NCBI GenBank assembly: GCA_005793375.1
Contig: SXSK01000201.1
Span: 1 to 36,416, forward strand
Reading direction: 5' to 3'
Source: Verrucomicrobiales bacterium
GTDB taxonomy: Bacteria; Verrucomicrobiota; Verrucomicrobiia; Limisphaerales; UBA9464
DNA: 36,416 nt
Every line of letters begins with the position of its first letter. The first letter of the stretch is position 1. This document shows, in pieces, positions 16,656-24,609 of the stretch. The position numbers were made by a program, and so were the translations under genes. The notes beneath the pieces were generated by a model. It was not told where the DNA came from, did no database searches, and saw only the letters and a program-made list of their open reading frames with translations.

Positions 16656-16693
16656 GAGGGCGGACAACGCGTTTTCCATGGAAAGCCGCCCTC
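16656..16693. repeat. Long hairpin 40 bases before the M50 protease start
   Basis: Outer arms GAGGGCGG and CCGCCCTC pair perfectly over 8 bp. Inside them is a perfect 12-base palindrome TTTCCATGGAAA at 16673-16684. The structure sits in the probable leader of the M50 gene. It may be regulatory or a repeat; sequence alone does not decide. Confidence 0.45.
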
Positions 16694-16732
16694 AGCCATT
16701 GCGCCCGTCTGGAAAAACCGCTAACGACGGGT

Positions 16733-17389
16733 GTGGTTTGTTTCGTCATAGTTCTAGTCCTCTGGGTTTTTAGTGTTTGCCTCCATGAGTTCGCACACGC
16801 TTGGGCGGCCGAACGAGGTGGGGACTACACCGTGCGGGAAAAAGGCTACCTCGATCTCAACCCCATCCGCTACGCCAATCCTGTGTCCAGCCTCTTGTTC
16901 CCAGTGCTTTGCCTTCTCTTGGGGGGCATTGGATTGCCCGGTGGCGCCGTCTACATCAATCGGGCGCTGTTGAAATCGCGGGGATGGGACAGCTGGGTAT
17001 CCTTGGCTGGGCCATTGGCAAACCTTTGGTTGGCCGCCCTGATCGCATTTCTGTTTCGATTTGAGATCCTTCCCCACAACAGCACCAGTCTGGCCAGCAT
17101 TTCCTTGGCGTTTTTGGGCCAACTCCAGGTCTACTCCATCTTGCTGAACCTGCTGCCACTGCCGCCATTGGATGGCTTTCAAGCCCTCGCCCCATGGCTC
17201 CCGTCACCGGTCCGTGAAGCCGGTTACGCTGCCGCCAATGCCAGCATGATCATCCTCTTTCTCGCACTCTGGAATGTTGCCGCCATCGGAGGCGCCTTTA
17301 TGGATGCGACGGCCCTCGGCATGCATCTTCTGGGTATCCCAATCGATCTAGCGATTGCCGGATACCGAGAATTTCGATTTTGGAACTGA
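16733..17389 (+). CDS. M50-family membrane zinc metalloprotease (site-2-protease type)
   Basis: 218 residues with about five hydrophobic helices. The first helix carries the zinc motif HEFAH (18-22). The second active-site motif, N139 followed by PLPPLDG with Asp147, lies in a later helix. YLDLNPIRYANP after the first helix is typical of the compact M50 (SpoIVFB/YwhC-like) branch that lacks a PDZ domain. It cleaves substrates within the membrane; the substrate here is unknown. The start used is GTG at 16733: no in-frame ATG lies close upstream, and the HExxH helix begins almost at once, as is normal for short members. It ends convergently with the universal stress gene. Confidence 0.85.
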   Translation: MVCFVIVLVLWVFSVCLHEFAHAWAAERGGDYTVREKGYLDLNPIRYANPVSSLLFPVLCLLLGGIGLPGGAVYINRALLKSRGWDSWVSLAGPLANLWLAALIAFLFRFEILPHNSTSLASISLAFLGQLQVYSILLNLLPLPPLDGFQALAPWLPSPVREAGYAAANASMIILFLALWNVAAIGGAFMDATALGMHLLGIPIDLAIAGYREFRFWN

Positions 17390-17407
17390 AGCAACGCCTG
17401 TCGTGGA

Positions 17408-17432
17408 GGCACCAGAGGATCGCCTTTGTGCC
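17408..17432. terminator. Hairpin between convergent genes
   Basis: GGCAC/GTGCC and AGAGG/CCTTT form a 10-bp stem with one bulged C and an ATCG loop, placed between the M50 stop and the universal stress gene stop. It lacks a strong T-run, so it is a possible two-way transcription stop rather than a textbook terminator. Confidence 0.3.
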
Positions 17433-17488
17433 CCGTGAATTGTGATGCCATGTTCAGTGCTAAACAGACTGCAGGAGTTCCCGTCGAA

Positions 17489-18403
17489 TCATCGAACCAC
17501 CCATACCGAGCAAGGCGCCAAGCGAACCAAGCGCTCGGCTACACTGCCAAGCAATCGATCTTTCAGCGTGGATTTCGTGGACGAACCAACAATTAGCAAG
17601 TCGGCCTCACACCGCGTTACAGAGTCGCTGATTACGTTCACGGGCGAGCCTGAGCGCAGTTCTGAATAGCTATTCGCCCACGCATTTCGTGTCCGGTTCA
17701 ATAGCGCGCGTAGATGCAACTGGGCTGCACGACGAAGTTCGCGTTGCACCTGAGACGTATCGACCAGCAATTCCGTGCGAATCGACTCGACGACGTGTAA
17801 CAAGGTCAAACGAGCATCAAACTCCTTGGCCAGGGACACCGCCTGCCGCAACGCCTGGATGGAAGTCCTTGAGAAATCGATCGCAACGAGGATGGATCGA
17901 CATGCCTCAATCTCAGCGGGTTTGCCAGCTACCGGCTTGCCGCGTTGTCGAACCACCAACACGGAACATGGTGCCAATCGAACCACCCGTTCCGCCGTGC
18001 TTCCAATCAGCACCTGTTTGAAGCCGCTGTGTCCGCGCGTTGAAAGCACGATCAACCCGGCCTTCCATGATTCGGCTGTGTGGCAAATCTTCTCGAACGG
18101 CACTCCATCCGCCACAATTCGCGTGGGCTGCATCGTCTGTGGGAGTTCCCGTTCCAGCAACTGGGTCAGGTTCACGCGCCCTTCACGTCTCGTGTCAAAC
18201 GACAATCCAACCTGTTCGGCCGCACTGTGACTGCCCGGCCGATTCGGGCGAGTCACGTGCAAGACCCCCAGTGTGGCGCCAAAACGCTCAGACAGGAATG
18301 CCGCAGTGCGCATCGCGTCAGTCGACGGTTCCGAAAAATCGACGGGCGCCAATATCTTCGAGGGATAAGGGACCAAGCGAATGTTCGGAGCAGAAGCGTT
18401 CAT
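17489..18403 (-). CDS. Tandem-domain universal stress protein
   Basis: 304-residue cytoplasmic protein with two Usp domains. Domain 1 (~12-150) starts SKILAPVDFSEPSTDAMRTA and ends STRGHSGFKQVLIGSTAERVV followed by LAPCSVLVV. Domain 2 (~165-304) starts RSILVAIDFSRTSIQALRQA and ends LLIVGSSTKSTLKDRLLGSV followed by LAPCSVWVVR. The Gly-rich ATP-binding signature is well kept in domain 1. Domain 2 has lost the first glycines (SSTKSTLK in place of GxxG), so ATP binding may be confined to domain 1. Such proteins help survival under starvation or redox stress. It appears to be transcribed alone: 221 bases separate it from the permease gene upstream. Confidence 0.9.
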   Translation of the reverse strand: MNASAPNIRLVPYPSKILAPVDFSEPSTDAMRTAAFLSERFGATLGVLHVTRPNRPGSHSAAEQVGLSFDTRREGRVNLTQLLERELPQTMQPTRIVADGVPFEKICHTAESWKAGLIVLSTRGHSGFKQVLIGSTAERVVRLAPCSVLVVRQRGKPVAGKPAEIEACRSILVAIDFSRTSIQALRQAVSLAKEFDARLTLLHVVESIRTELLVDTSQVQRELRRAAQLHLRALLNRTRNAWANSYSELRSGSPVNVISDSVTRCEADLLIVGSSTKSTLKDRLLGSVAERLVRLAPCSVWVVR

Positions 18404-18624
18404 ATGCCCTTACTATTAATGCAAAAGTGCCTCGGACTCACCTCAAATTCTCAGCAGGTCTGATGCTTGCTTGGCATCGTTTGGGAGCAGTTCTCACGGT
18501 GCGGCGCATTACGCCCCAGCCGCCTAAAGCACTCGTCGCGCCACCGGAATCGGCATTTTGATCCTCGCCTCCGTTAGAGCACGGATTACGAGGGTAAACA
18601 CGTCATGACCCCAGCAACCGCACC

Positions 18625-19878
18625 TTACTCATAGCGCAGCGACTCAATAGGGTCGAGATTCGCCGCTTTCCAGGCCGGGTAGGTTCCGAAACCGATACCA
18701 ACCAGGGAACAAACCGCCAGCCCGATCAACGCCCAGTCCACTGGAAATACAGGGGGCGTACCTAAAGCAAAGGCCGCCAGATTGCCGGCGAGAATTCCCA
18801 GGATAATTCCCACCACTCCGCCCAGCTCGCAAAGCACTACCGCCTCCAGAATAAATTGGGTCATGATACTGCGTTTCTTGGCGCCGATCGCCCGCCGGAT
18901 CCCAATCTCCCGGGTGCGTTCTGTCACGCTCACCAACATGATATTCATGATTCCAATACCTGCGGCGAGTAAAGCGATGCTGCTGATCACTCCGGCCCCG
19001 GCACGAACGGCGAGCGTGATACTCCGGAACTGGGTGATCAGGGAATCATTGGACATAATTTCAAAATCGTCCCCCTCTCCTGGCGGCACGCGGCGAACGG
19101 TCCTTAATACCCCGCGACTCTGCTCAATGGTATCGTCGAATGTCGCACGCGAAGTCGCTTGAATTTGAATCGTGATCGGCGTCTCCCGCCCATACAGATT
19201 CATGAGGGTGCTAATCGGAATCGCCATGAAGCTGTCCTGACTCCTGCCAAAAATACTCCCCTTTGGCTCCAGCACACCCACGACAGTATACCGAATACCG
19301 TTGAATTGAACCCAGTCCCCGATTGGAGTTGAATGCGGAAACAAGATCTTGGCTAACTCGGCCCCGAGAACCGCTACGCGGCGAACCGCATCGATATCCC
19401 CTTGAACCAAGGATCGTCCTTCCGCAGCCACCAGATTTCGGGTTTCGAAACTTTCGGGCGAATAACCACGGAATGAGACATCCGGATTGGTTTTTCGGAA
19501 CTGGGATCGCACTTCACCCAGGACACGTTCCGAACTGGCACTCACGTGCCTTGCCAGCGTTACCCGCTCCTTCAAAGCGAGCGCGTCCTTCAGATAAAAC
19601 TTCTTTCGCCTCAAATACTTCTCGTTCGATTCCATGTCGTCATCGACCTGAATCGCGGGAAACCGCTGGAATTGGAACGTATCCGTTCCCATCTGTGTCA
19701 TCTCGCGCTCAATGTTCCCTTGAAGGGCGCGAATCGCCGTCATGACCAGAATGATGCTGAATACCCCGATCAGGATTCCGAGCAAGGTCAGAGAGGAACG
19801 GAGCTTGTGGCCCGAGATGGACTGGATCGCCATCAGAAACGCTTCGCGCAGCTCGGAAAAAAACAAATGAAAGCGCAT
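18625..19878 (-). CDS. MacB/LolC-type ABC transporter permease (second permease)
   Basis: 417 residues with the four-helix FtsX/MacB layout: a membrane helix at ~20-45 (SSLTLLGILIGVFSIILVMT), a periplasmic MacB_PCD domain (~50-270), and three C-terminal helices carrying GIGIMNIMLVSVTERTREIG with RAIGAKKRSI. ATG at 19878 is chosen because the longer reading frame upstream overlaps the preceding permease and does not resemble the family. It is the last gene of the export operon, 13 bases after the first permease. It is clearly paralogous to that permease, so the two probably form a heterodimer with the shared ATPase. Substrate unknown. Confidence 0.9.
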   Translation of the reverse strand: MRFHLFFSELREAFLMAIQSISGHKLRSSLTLLGILIGVFSIILVMTAIRALQGNIEREMTQMGTDTFQFQRFPAIQVDDDMESNEKYLRRKKFYLKDALALKERVTLARHVSASSERVLGEVRSQFRKTNPDVSFRGYSPESFETRNLVAAEGRSLVQGDIDAVRRVAVLGAELAKILFPHSTPIGDWVQFNGIRYTVVGVLEPKGSIFGRSQDSFMAIPISTLMNLYGRETPITIQIQATSRATFDDTIEQSRGVLRTVRRVPPGEGDDFEIMSNDSLITQFRSITLAVRAGAGVISSIALLAAGIGIMNIMLVSVTERTREIGIRRAIGAKKRSIMTQFILEAVVLCELGGVVGIILGILAGNLAAFALGTPPVFPVDWALIGLAVCSLVGIGFGTYPAWKAANLDPIESLRYE

Positions 19879-19891
19879 GGTGGTGGGAGGC

Positions 19892-21118
19892 TTAATCGGC
19901 GCGCAGGGCCTCGACTGGGTCCATGCGCGCCGCCCGCCACGCCGGCAGGAACCCGCTAACAATGCCAGTCGCGATCGAGACGAGCAAGGCGATGCCCACC
20001 AGCCACCATGGCATGGATGCCGCGAGAAAACGGTCAATCACGAACGTCAGTGGCCAGGAGATGGCAAGGCCCAGTAGACCGGCGAACAACGTAATGGACG
20101 CCGCTTCGACAAGAAACTGAATGAGAATCGTGCGCCGTTTGGCGCCAATCGCTTTCCGCACGCCGATTTCCTTGGTGCGCTCAGCGACGCTCACAAACAT
20201 GATGTTCATGATGCCTATCCCGCCCACAAACAACGAAAGCCCCGTGATAAACAATCCCACGATGGCCATGGTGCCACCAATCTTGTTGAAAAATTCCAAC
20301 AAAGCATCCTGTTGATTGATCGCAAAGTCATCCGACTTTTCAGGGGGTACCCGGCGCAACTTGCGCATGATTCCCCGCAATTCCTCTTTCGCCTCCCCCA
20401 TCTGGGAAACATCGCGCACCTTCACTTGAATTGTGAGGTCGGGCCAGCGCGTGAAATCAGACGTGAACCGAGTGATGGGAATGACAATCTGATTGTCGAA
20501 ATTGAATCCCGTGAAGAATTGCCCTTGTTTGTCGATCACTCCAACGACTTCGAACACACCTTCATTCAATTTCACCCGGGAACCCAGGGCGCCTCCATAT
20601 GGAAAAAATCGTTCGGCGAGATACGCTCCCAGCACACACACTGGTCGTCCGCCAGCGACATCCGAGGCGGAGAGCCACCTTCCCGAAGTGAGGCCTAATC
20701 CACGAACCAGCGCGCTCTGCTCAGAATTCCCAACCACCCAAACCCCGCGGGCTTTCTTTTTCTCGTAGCTCACCGTCCCATTGCCCTGGGTCTCCACACT
20801 CACCGCTCCAGCCATGGTAGCTGACCGTTCGACATCCCGCGCGTTCTGAAGGGTAATCTCACGACGATTTCGCGACGCCAGCCATTCCTGCTCCCCAGTC
20901 ATCCACGAGAATCGCTCGATAAACAGCACATCCGCTCCGATGCCTGCAATGCTCTTATTAAACGCCGTGTTCAATCCAGCGATGGCCGTCCCCATCAGGG
21001 TCACCGTCACGATGCCGATCACGATGCCCAACGTAGTGAGGCCCGCGCGAAGCTTATTGGCCTTCAATGCCGTCCAGGCAATTACCACTGACTCCCGAAT
21101 TTCGACAACCAACGTCAT
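19892..21118 (-). CDS. MacB/LolC-type ABC transporter permease (first permease)
   Basis: 408 residues. N-terminal helix LRAGLTTLGIVIGIVTVTLM, a periplasmic MacB_PCD domain to ~residue 270, then three helices with GGIGIMNIMFVSVAERTKEIG and KAIGAKRRTILIQF. In E. coli MacB the ATPase and permease are one chain; here they are split, as in Lol-type systems. The ATPase gene ends 23 bases upstream and a second permease follows after 13 bases. With the membrane fusion protein this predicts a tripartite pump moving a substrate from the periplasmic side outward. No outer-membrane channel gene is in view. Confidence 0.9.
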   Translation of the reverse strand: MTLVVEIRESVVIAWTALKANKLRAGLTTLGIVIGIVTVTLMGTAIAGLNTAFNKSIAGIGADVLFIERFSWMTGEQEWLASRNRREITLQNARDVERSATMAGAVSVETQGNGTVSYEKKKARGVWVVGNSEQSALVRGLGLTSGRWLSASDVAGGRPVCVLGAYLAERFFPYGGALGSRVKLNEGVFEVVGVIDKQGQFFTGFNFDNQIVIPITRFTSDFTRWPDLTIQVKVRDVSQMGEAKEELRGIMRKLRRVPPEKSDDFAINQQDALLEFFNKIGGTMAIVGLFITGLSLFVGGIGIMNIMFVSVAERTKEIGVRKAIGAKRRTILIQFLVEAASITLFAGLLGLAISWPLTFVIDRFLAASMPWWLVGIALLVSIATGIVSGFLPAWRAARMDPVEALRAD

Positions 21119-21141
21119 GGGTGGAATAGCCTCTCGAGCAT

Positions 21142-21897
21142 TTAACTCGGCGTGGGTTGGGTTTTCGCGCTGGTCATCGATGAACTTCCCAGGCTCCTCG
21201 CCACCACCCGTTGATTGCGGTTTATTTCGTCCGCGGCGATCAAACCATCCCGCAGACGGATGATTCGCCGGGCGTGTTGCGCCACCTCCTCTTCATGGGT
21301 CACCACAATGATGGTGTTACCCTTGCGCGACAATTCTTCAAAGAGTCCCAGAATCTCCTCCCCGGTCCGCGAGTCGAGATTTCCGGTCGGCTCATCCGCC
21401 AGCACAATGCTGGGTCGGTTGACCAATGCCCTAGCGATGGCCACGCGTTGGCGCTGCCCGCCCGAGAGTTCATTGGGTTTGTGATGCATCCGATCCTGCA
21501 AGCCCACATGAGCCAGCGCGTCGCGCGCACGGTCACGGCGTTCTTCTTTGGACACCCCGGCGTAGATCAAAGGCAATTCCACATTATGCCACGCGTCGGA
21601 ACGGGACAGTAGATTGAAGCTCTGAAAGACAAATCCAATTTCTCGATTGCGAATCTCCGCCAAGGCATTGTCATCCATGTCCGCCACATTGTGTCCGTTG
21701 AGCTCGTAGACACCACTCGAGGCGGTGTCCAAGCAGCCCAGGAGATTCATCAAAGTGGATTTCCCCGAACCACTCGGACCCATGATGGCCAAGTATTCTC
21801 CCTTTGCGATTTCCAATGTAACCCCTCGCAACGCGTGAACGGTTTCGGTCCCCATTACGTAGCGCCGAGTTAACTCTCGAATCAGGATCAATGGCAT
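21142..21897 (-). CDS. ABC transporter ATPase, MacB/LolD type
   Basis: 251 residues with a full nucleotide-binding domain: Walker [11 protein letters not shown]-loop FVFQSFNLL, signature [15 protein letters not shown], Walker [13 protein letters not shown] and switch His in [14 protein letters not shown]. The spacing and the [10 protein letters not shown] text are typical of the MacB/LolD/FtsE branch. ATG at 21897 gives the normal start [13 protein letters not shown]; an in-frame ATG at 21930 would add 11 unconserved residues. It powers the two permeases downstream. A ~30-residue polar tail after the domain is not conserved in the family. Confidence 0.93.
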   Translation of the reverse strand: MPLILIRELTRRYVMGTETVHALRGVTLEIAKGEYLAIMGPSGSGKSTLMNLLGCLDTASSGVYELNGHNVADMDDNALAEIRNREIGFVFQSFNLLSRSDAWHNVELPLIYAGVSKEERRDRARDALAHVGLQDRMHHKPNELSGGQRQRVAIARALVNRPSIVLADEPTGNLDSRTGEEILGLFEELSRKGNTIIVVTHEEEVAQHARRIIRLRDGLIAADEINRNQRVVARSLGSSSMTSAKTQPTPS

Positions 21898-21972
21898 GGG
21901 CTGGTGTGGCCAGTAACTTATTGAGGGCATCGACCGGGGCCTCAAGCGTGCCCCTGCCAATATCCGCTCAGT

Positions 21973-23373
21973 TCACTTTGGGCTCTTTTCGACCTTGGGA
22001 TTGTTGTCCACCCGAATTTTCTTCCCCTCTTCTAGCTCGCGGGCAATGGCCTTGTAACTGCCCGTAATTACCTGATCCCCTTCCTTGAGGCCCTGGATGA
22101 TTTCGTAGGACGAATCATCGCTGATGCCGCGGGTCACCGGGATCATGGCCGCGGTGGCACCTTGGATGCCAAAAACCACATCAACGGGTTTCGGGCCGGA
22201 CTTGTCCCTTTTCTTCAGCAGGTCCGCCAAATCCTGTTTGTCACGTTGCTCTTCCTTGGAGACTTTTTTCTTTTCCTCATCCTTTTTGGCTCCCTTGGGC
22301 AGTCGCGTCGTGATCGATTGGATGGGTACAGTCAGGACATTGGTGCGATACCGAGTTTCGATTTCAGCCGTCGCGGACATTCCTGGGCGAAAGAATTCCT
22401 TGTCCTGGATTCGGATGCGCACCTCAAACTTGGTGGCTTCCTGCTGCGTATTGGCTCCTTGGGTTCGCGCGGAATTGGCGATCTGGGTCACGACGCCATT
22501 GAACTTGCGATCCCGAAACGAATCCACTTCCAGGCGGGCTTTCTGGCCCGGCGTGACCAACACCACATCGATTTCACCCACCTCAACCCGCGCCTCCATC
22601 TCATTCAACTCGGCCACCGTCATGATCTCGGTGCCTGCCATCATGCCCGTGCCGACCACGCGTTCACCCACTTCGGAGATGAGCCTGGAGACCGTTCCAT
22701 CAATCGGTGCGTAGATGGTCGTCTTAGACAGGTCTTCTTCCGCCTTTTTCAAAGAGGCGCTGGCCATCTCGACCTGGTGTGTGGCCGCACGGGCCTGCGC
22801 TTCCGCGGCTTCTGTCTGTGCCTTGGCCACCTTGGCTTGGGCTTTGGCCACTTGATTGGCCGTATTCACATCGTCGTAAATTGAACCACTGACCAACTTG
22901 CGTTCAAAAAGCTCGGCGGTCCGTTTGAATTCAGCCGCAGCCTTCAAGAGGTTGGCTTCCGCCGTCAACTGGCTCGCCAATGACGACTTGTACTGTGCTT
23001 CGGCCGAACTGCGGTTGGCCTCGGCAGCACTCCGGTTCGCCTGGGCGGAATTGCGGCTCGCAATGTAAAAATCCGGGCGGATCTTCACCAACAAGTCGCC
23101 TTTTTTGACCAACTGCCCTTCCTTGACCGGCAATTCAATAATCTCACCGCTAACTTCAGGGCTGATTTTGACCTGGAGCACCGGCTGGATTTTTCCAGTG
23201 GCCGTCACCAACTCGGTTAAACTCCGCCGAACTGCCGGCTCAGTCTGGACAATAATAATCTTCTTCTGCTCCTTTTTGTAATAGTAGGCACCACCGCCGC
23301 CTGCAATCAGCAGGAAGAATAGACCCCCCACGACCCATAATTTTCGTCTGGTCTTCGATTTAGGATTGGCCAT
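21973..23373 (-). CDS. Periplasmic membrane fusion protein (MacA/HlyD family)
   Basis: 466 residues. One N-terminal anchor helix (~12-31, with a GGGGAYYYKK end), a biotinyl-lipoyl-like half (VKISPEVSGEIIELPVKEGQLVKKGD), a long Ala/Glu/Lys-rich coiled coil at ~85-200, the returning half (TTIYAPIDGTVSRLISEVGE), then beta-barrel domains ending YEIIQGLKEGDQVITG. A charged insert (KGAKKDEEKKKVSKEEQRDK) interrupts the C-terminal part and is not usual for the family. ATG at 23373 is required because an earlier start would overlap the metallo-hydrolase gene. It should bridge the inner-membrane permeases to an outer-membrane channel encoded elsewhere. The gap to the ATPase is 75 bases. Confidence 0.9.
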   Translation of the reverse strand: MANPKSKTRRKLWVVGGLFFLLIAGGGGAYYYKKEQKKIIIVQTEPAVRRSLTELVTATGKIQPVLQVKISPEVSGEIIELPVKEGQLVKKGDLLVKIRPDFYIASRNSAQANRSAAEANRSSAEAQYKSSLASQLTAEANLLKAAAEFKRTAELFERKLVSGSIYDDVNTANQVAKAQAKVAKAQTEAAEAQARAATHQVEMASASLKKAEEDLSKTTIYAPIDGTVSRLISEVGERVVGTGMMAGTEIMTVAELNEMEARVEVGEIDVVLVTPGQKARLEVDSFRDRKFNGVVTQIANSARTQGANTQQEATKFEVRIRIQDKEFFRPGMSATAEIETRYRTNVLTVPIQSITTRLPKGAKKDEEKKKVSKEEQRDKQDLADLLKKRDKSGPKPVDVVFGIQGATAAMIPVTRGISDDSSYEIIQGLKEGDQVITGSYKAIARELEEGKKIRVDNNPKVEKSPK

Positions 23374-23419
23374 CGTCTTGATATTTAGGACACCTAAATT
23401 GCAGAGTTGTTTCAGTAAA

Positions 23420-24280
23420 TCATCGCGAGGAACTCTCCAGACTCGGGCTCGACCATCGCTGTCCCGCTCGAAGAATTTCAAAACGCTGACCCAGACGGCC
23501 ACACACCTCGACAAATGCTCCTGGATTTGCCGTGTTGAACTCGAAAAGTTCATAATGACAGGGGATAACGCATCGCGCCCCCATGTCGGCCGCGAGTTGT
23601 GCCGCTTCAGGGCCATTCAAATTGCCAGGCACACGTCGCTCCGGCGCACGACCATTGATCGGCAGTAAGGCCAAATCGATTTTCCAAGGTCGCAGCAATT
23701 CCTCCAGGCCCGGGTACCTCAATGTGTCGCCACTGTGGTAGAGATTCCAAGGACCGAACCGCACCACGTAGCCGAGGTAAATGTGGTTCCCGGCAGCATC
23801 TCGAGCCAGGTCTTCGTGTGCCGCGGGAACCCCAATCAATTCAAAGCCTCCCACACTCACAGAGCCTCCAGCTCTCACTCCGATCAACGTCTCCTCAGGT
23901 ATCCCAACGCGTTGTGCCGCAAACGCGCGATTCGCCTCGGGCACAACCAACCTCAAGCCGGGATTGGCCTGAAACATCGGACGCAGGGTTTCCGAGTCCA
24001 AATGATCGGTATGGTTATGGCTCGAGGTGACCACACTCACAAAGCCCAATCGTCGGGGATCCACCACAAGTTCGGTCATCCGGACATGCGGCTTATCCGT
24101 CTGGGCATACTTCTTGGTCAGCGAATCGGACAAATACGGATCCAGCGCCAAGAAATGACCCTGCCACGCCAACAAGAACCCACTCTGTCCGAACCACCAA
24201 ACATGAAACTCGTCCCCACTCCTGGAAACGGCCCCGACGTCCGCCAGAAAGTCGTCGTCTTGGAGCACCGGTTTGATCAC
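23420..24280 (-). CDS. Metallo-beta-lactamase-fold hydrolase, UlaG/NAPE-PLD-like
   Basis: 286 residues from GTG 24280. The metal motif HNHTDH is at residues 88-93. Later ligands are visible in GVPAAHED, LYHSGDT and IPCHYELF. WWFGQSGFLL near the start and NLYHSGDTLRYPGLEELL place it in the UlaG-like branch (L-ascorbate-6-phosphate lactonase and N-acyl-phosphatidylethanolamine hydrolase relatives). The substrate is not predictable. The true start may be upstream: the same frame stays open for about 18 more codons and reads LLNPYYDRSVIKPVL, which looks like genuine protein, but offers no ATG. It sits 46 bases before the fusion-protein gene and is probably the first gene of that operon. Confidence 0.85.
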   Translation of the reverse strand: MIKPVLQDDDFLADVGAVSRSGDEFHVWWFGQSGFLLAWQGHFLALDPYLSDSLTKKYAQTDKPHVRMTELVVDPRRLGFVSVVTSSHNHTDHLDSETLRPMFQANPGLRLVVPEANRAFAAQRVGIPEETLIGVRAGGSVSVGGFELIGVPAAHEDLARDAAGNHIYLGYVVRFGPWNLYHSGDTLRYPGLEELLRPWKIDLALLPINGRAPERRVPGNLNGPEAAQLAADMGARCVIPCHYELFEFNTANPGAFVEVCGRLGQRFEILRAGQRWSSPSLESSSR

Positions 24281-24348
24281 AGAACGATCATAATAGGGGT
24301 TTAGCAGCGACCGGCAAATTACGGTCGTGAAAAATTAACCGCGTCAAC

Positions 24349-24377
24349 TTTCGGTGTGCCGGCAGCCCTCTGCCTTT
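24349..24377 (+). repeat. Intergenic hairpin repeat, copy B
   Basis: It reads TTTCGGTGTGCCGGCAG, loop CCCT, CTGCC, TTT. The GGCAG/CTGCC stem is perfect over 5 bp. It is the most diverged of four copies in the window, but keeps the same order of parts as the copies at 15124-15151 and 30764-30797. Confidence 0.4.
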
Positions 24378-24464
24378 AAGTAATCGATTGCCCCAATCAT
24401 ATCCCTCCACCATCCATAGCCTCAATCTGTCGTCCAAAGTCACTGCTCACCAACACCCACAAGA

Positions 24465-24480
24465 GCCTGCGGGGACAGGC
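24465..24480. repeat. Small hairpin carrying GGACAGGCA
   Basis: GCCTG and CAGGC pair around CGGGGA. The nine bases GGACAGGCA (24473-24481) are identical to the left arm of the hairpin at 6971-6991, which hints at a second family of short palindromic repeats. Confidence 0.3.
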
Positions 24481-24609
24481 AGCCGGGCAGTTCTTCACCG
24501 GCTGAATTCACCCCGTTGGAACCCCAGACCACCACAGAAATACAGCATTTCACCCCACTCGCCTCCTTTACTCACCACGCCCCGCTAGGTACTTCGACGA
24601 ACGATCGTC

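Larger units (their letters stand above)
16438..16732. other. 295-base divergent gap rich in hairpins
   Basis: No gene is supported between sppA and the M50 protease. The gap carries three adjacent stem-loops at 16531-16591 and a longer one at 16656-16693, each listed separately or in the findings. The promoters for both flanking genes must lie here, but I cannot place -10/-35 boxes with confidence. Confidence 0.5.
24305..24609. other. 305-base divergent gap before the cytochrome operon
   Basis: No gene is supported. It separates the minus-strand export operon from the plus-strand cytochrome operon, so both promoters should be here. It holds hairpin repeat copy B (24349-24377) and a second small hairpin at 24465-24480 (GCCTG/CAGGC). 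I see no convincing -35/-10 pair or riboswitch. Confidence 0.45.

Noticed and set aside
19879-20037. N-terminal extension of the second permease
   Set aside because: It overlaps the first permease gene and is Cys/Arg/Ser-rich, unlike any permease. ATG 19878 begins at the normal place.
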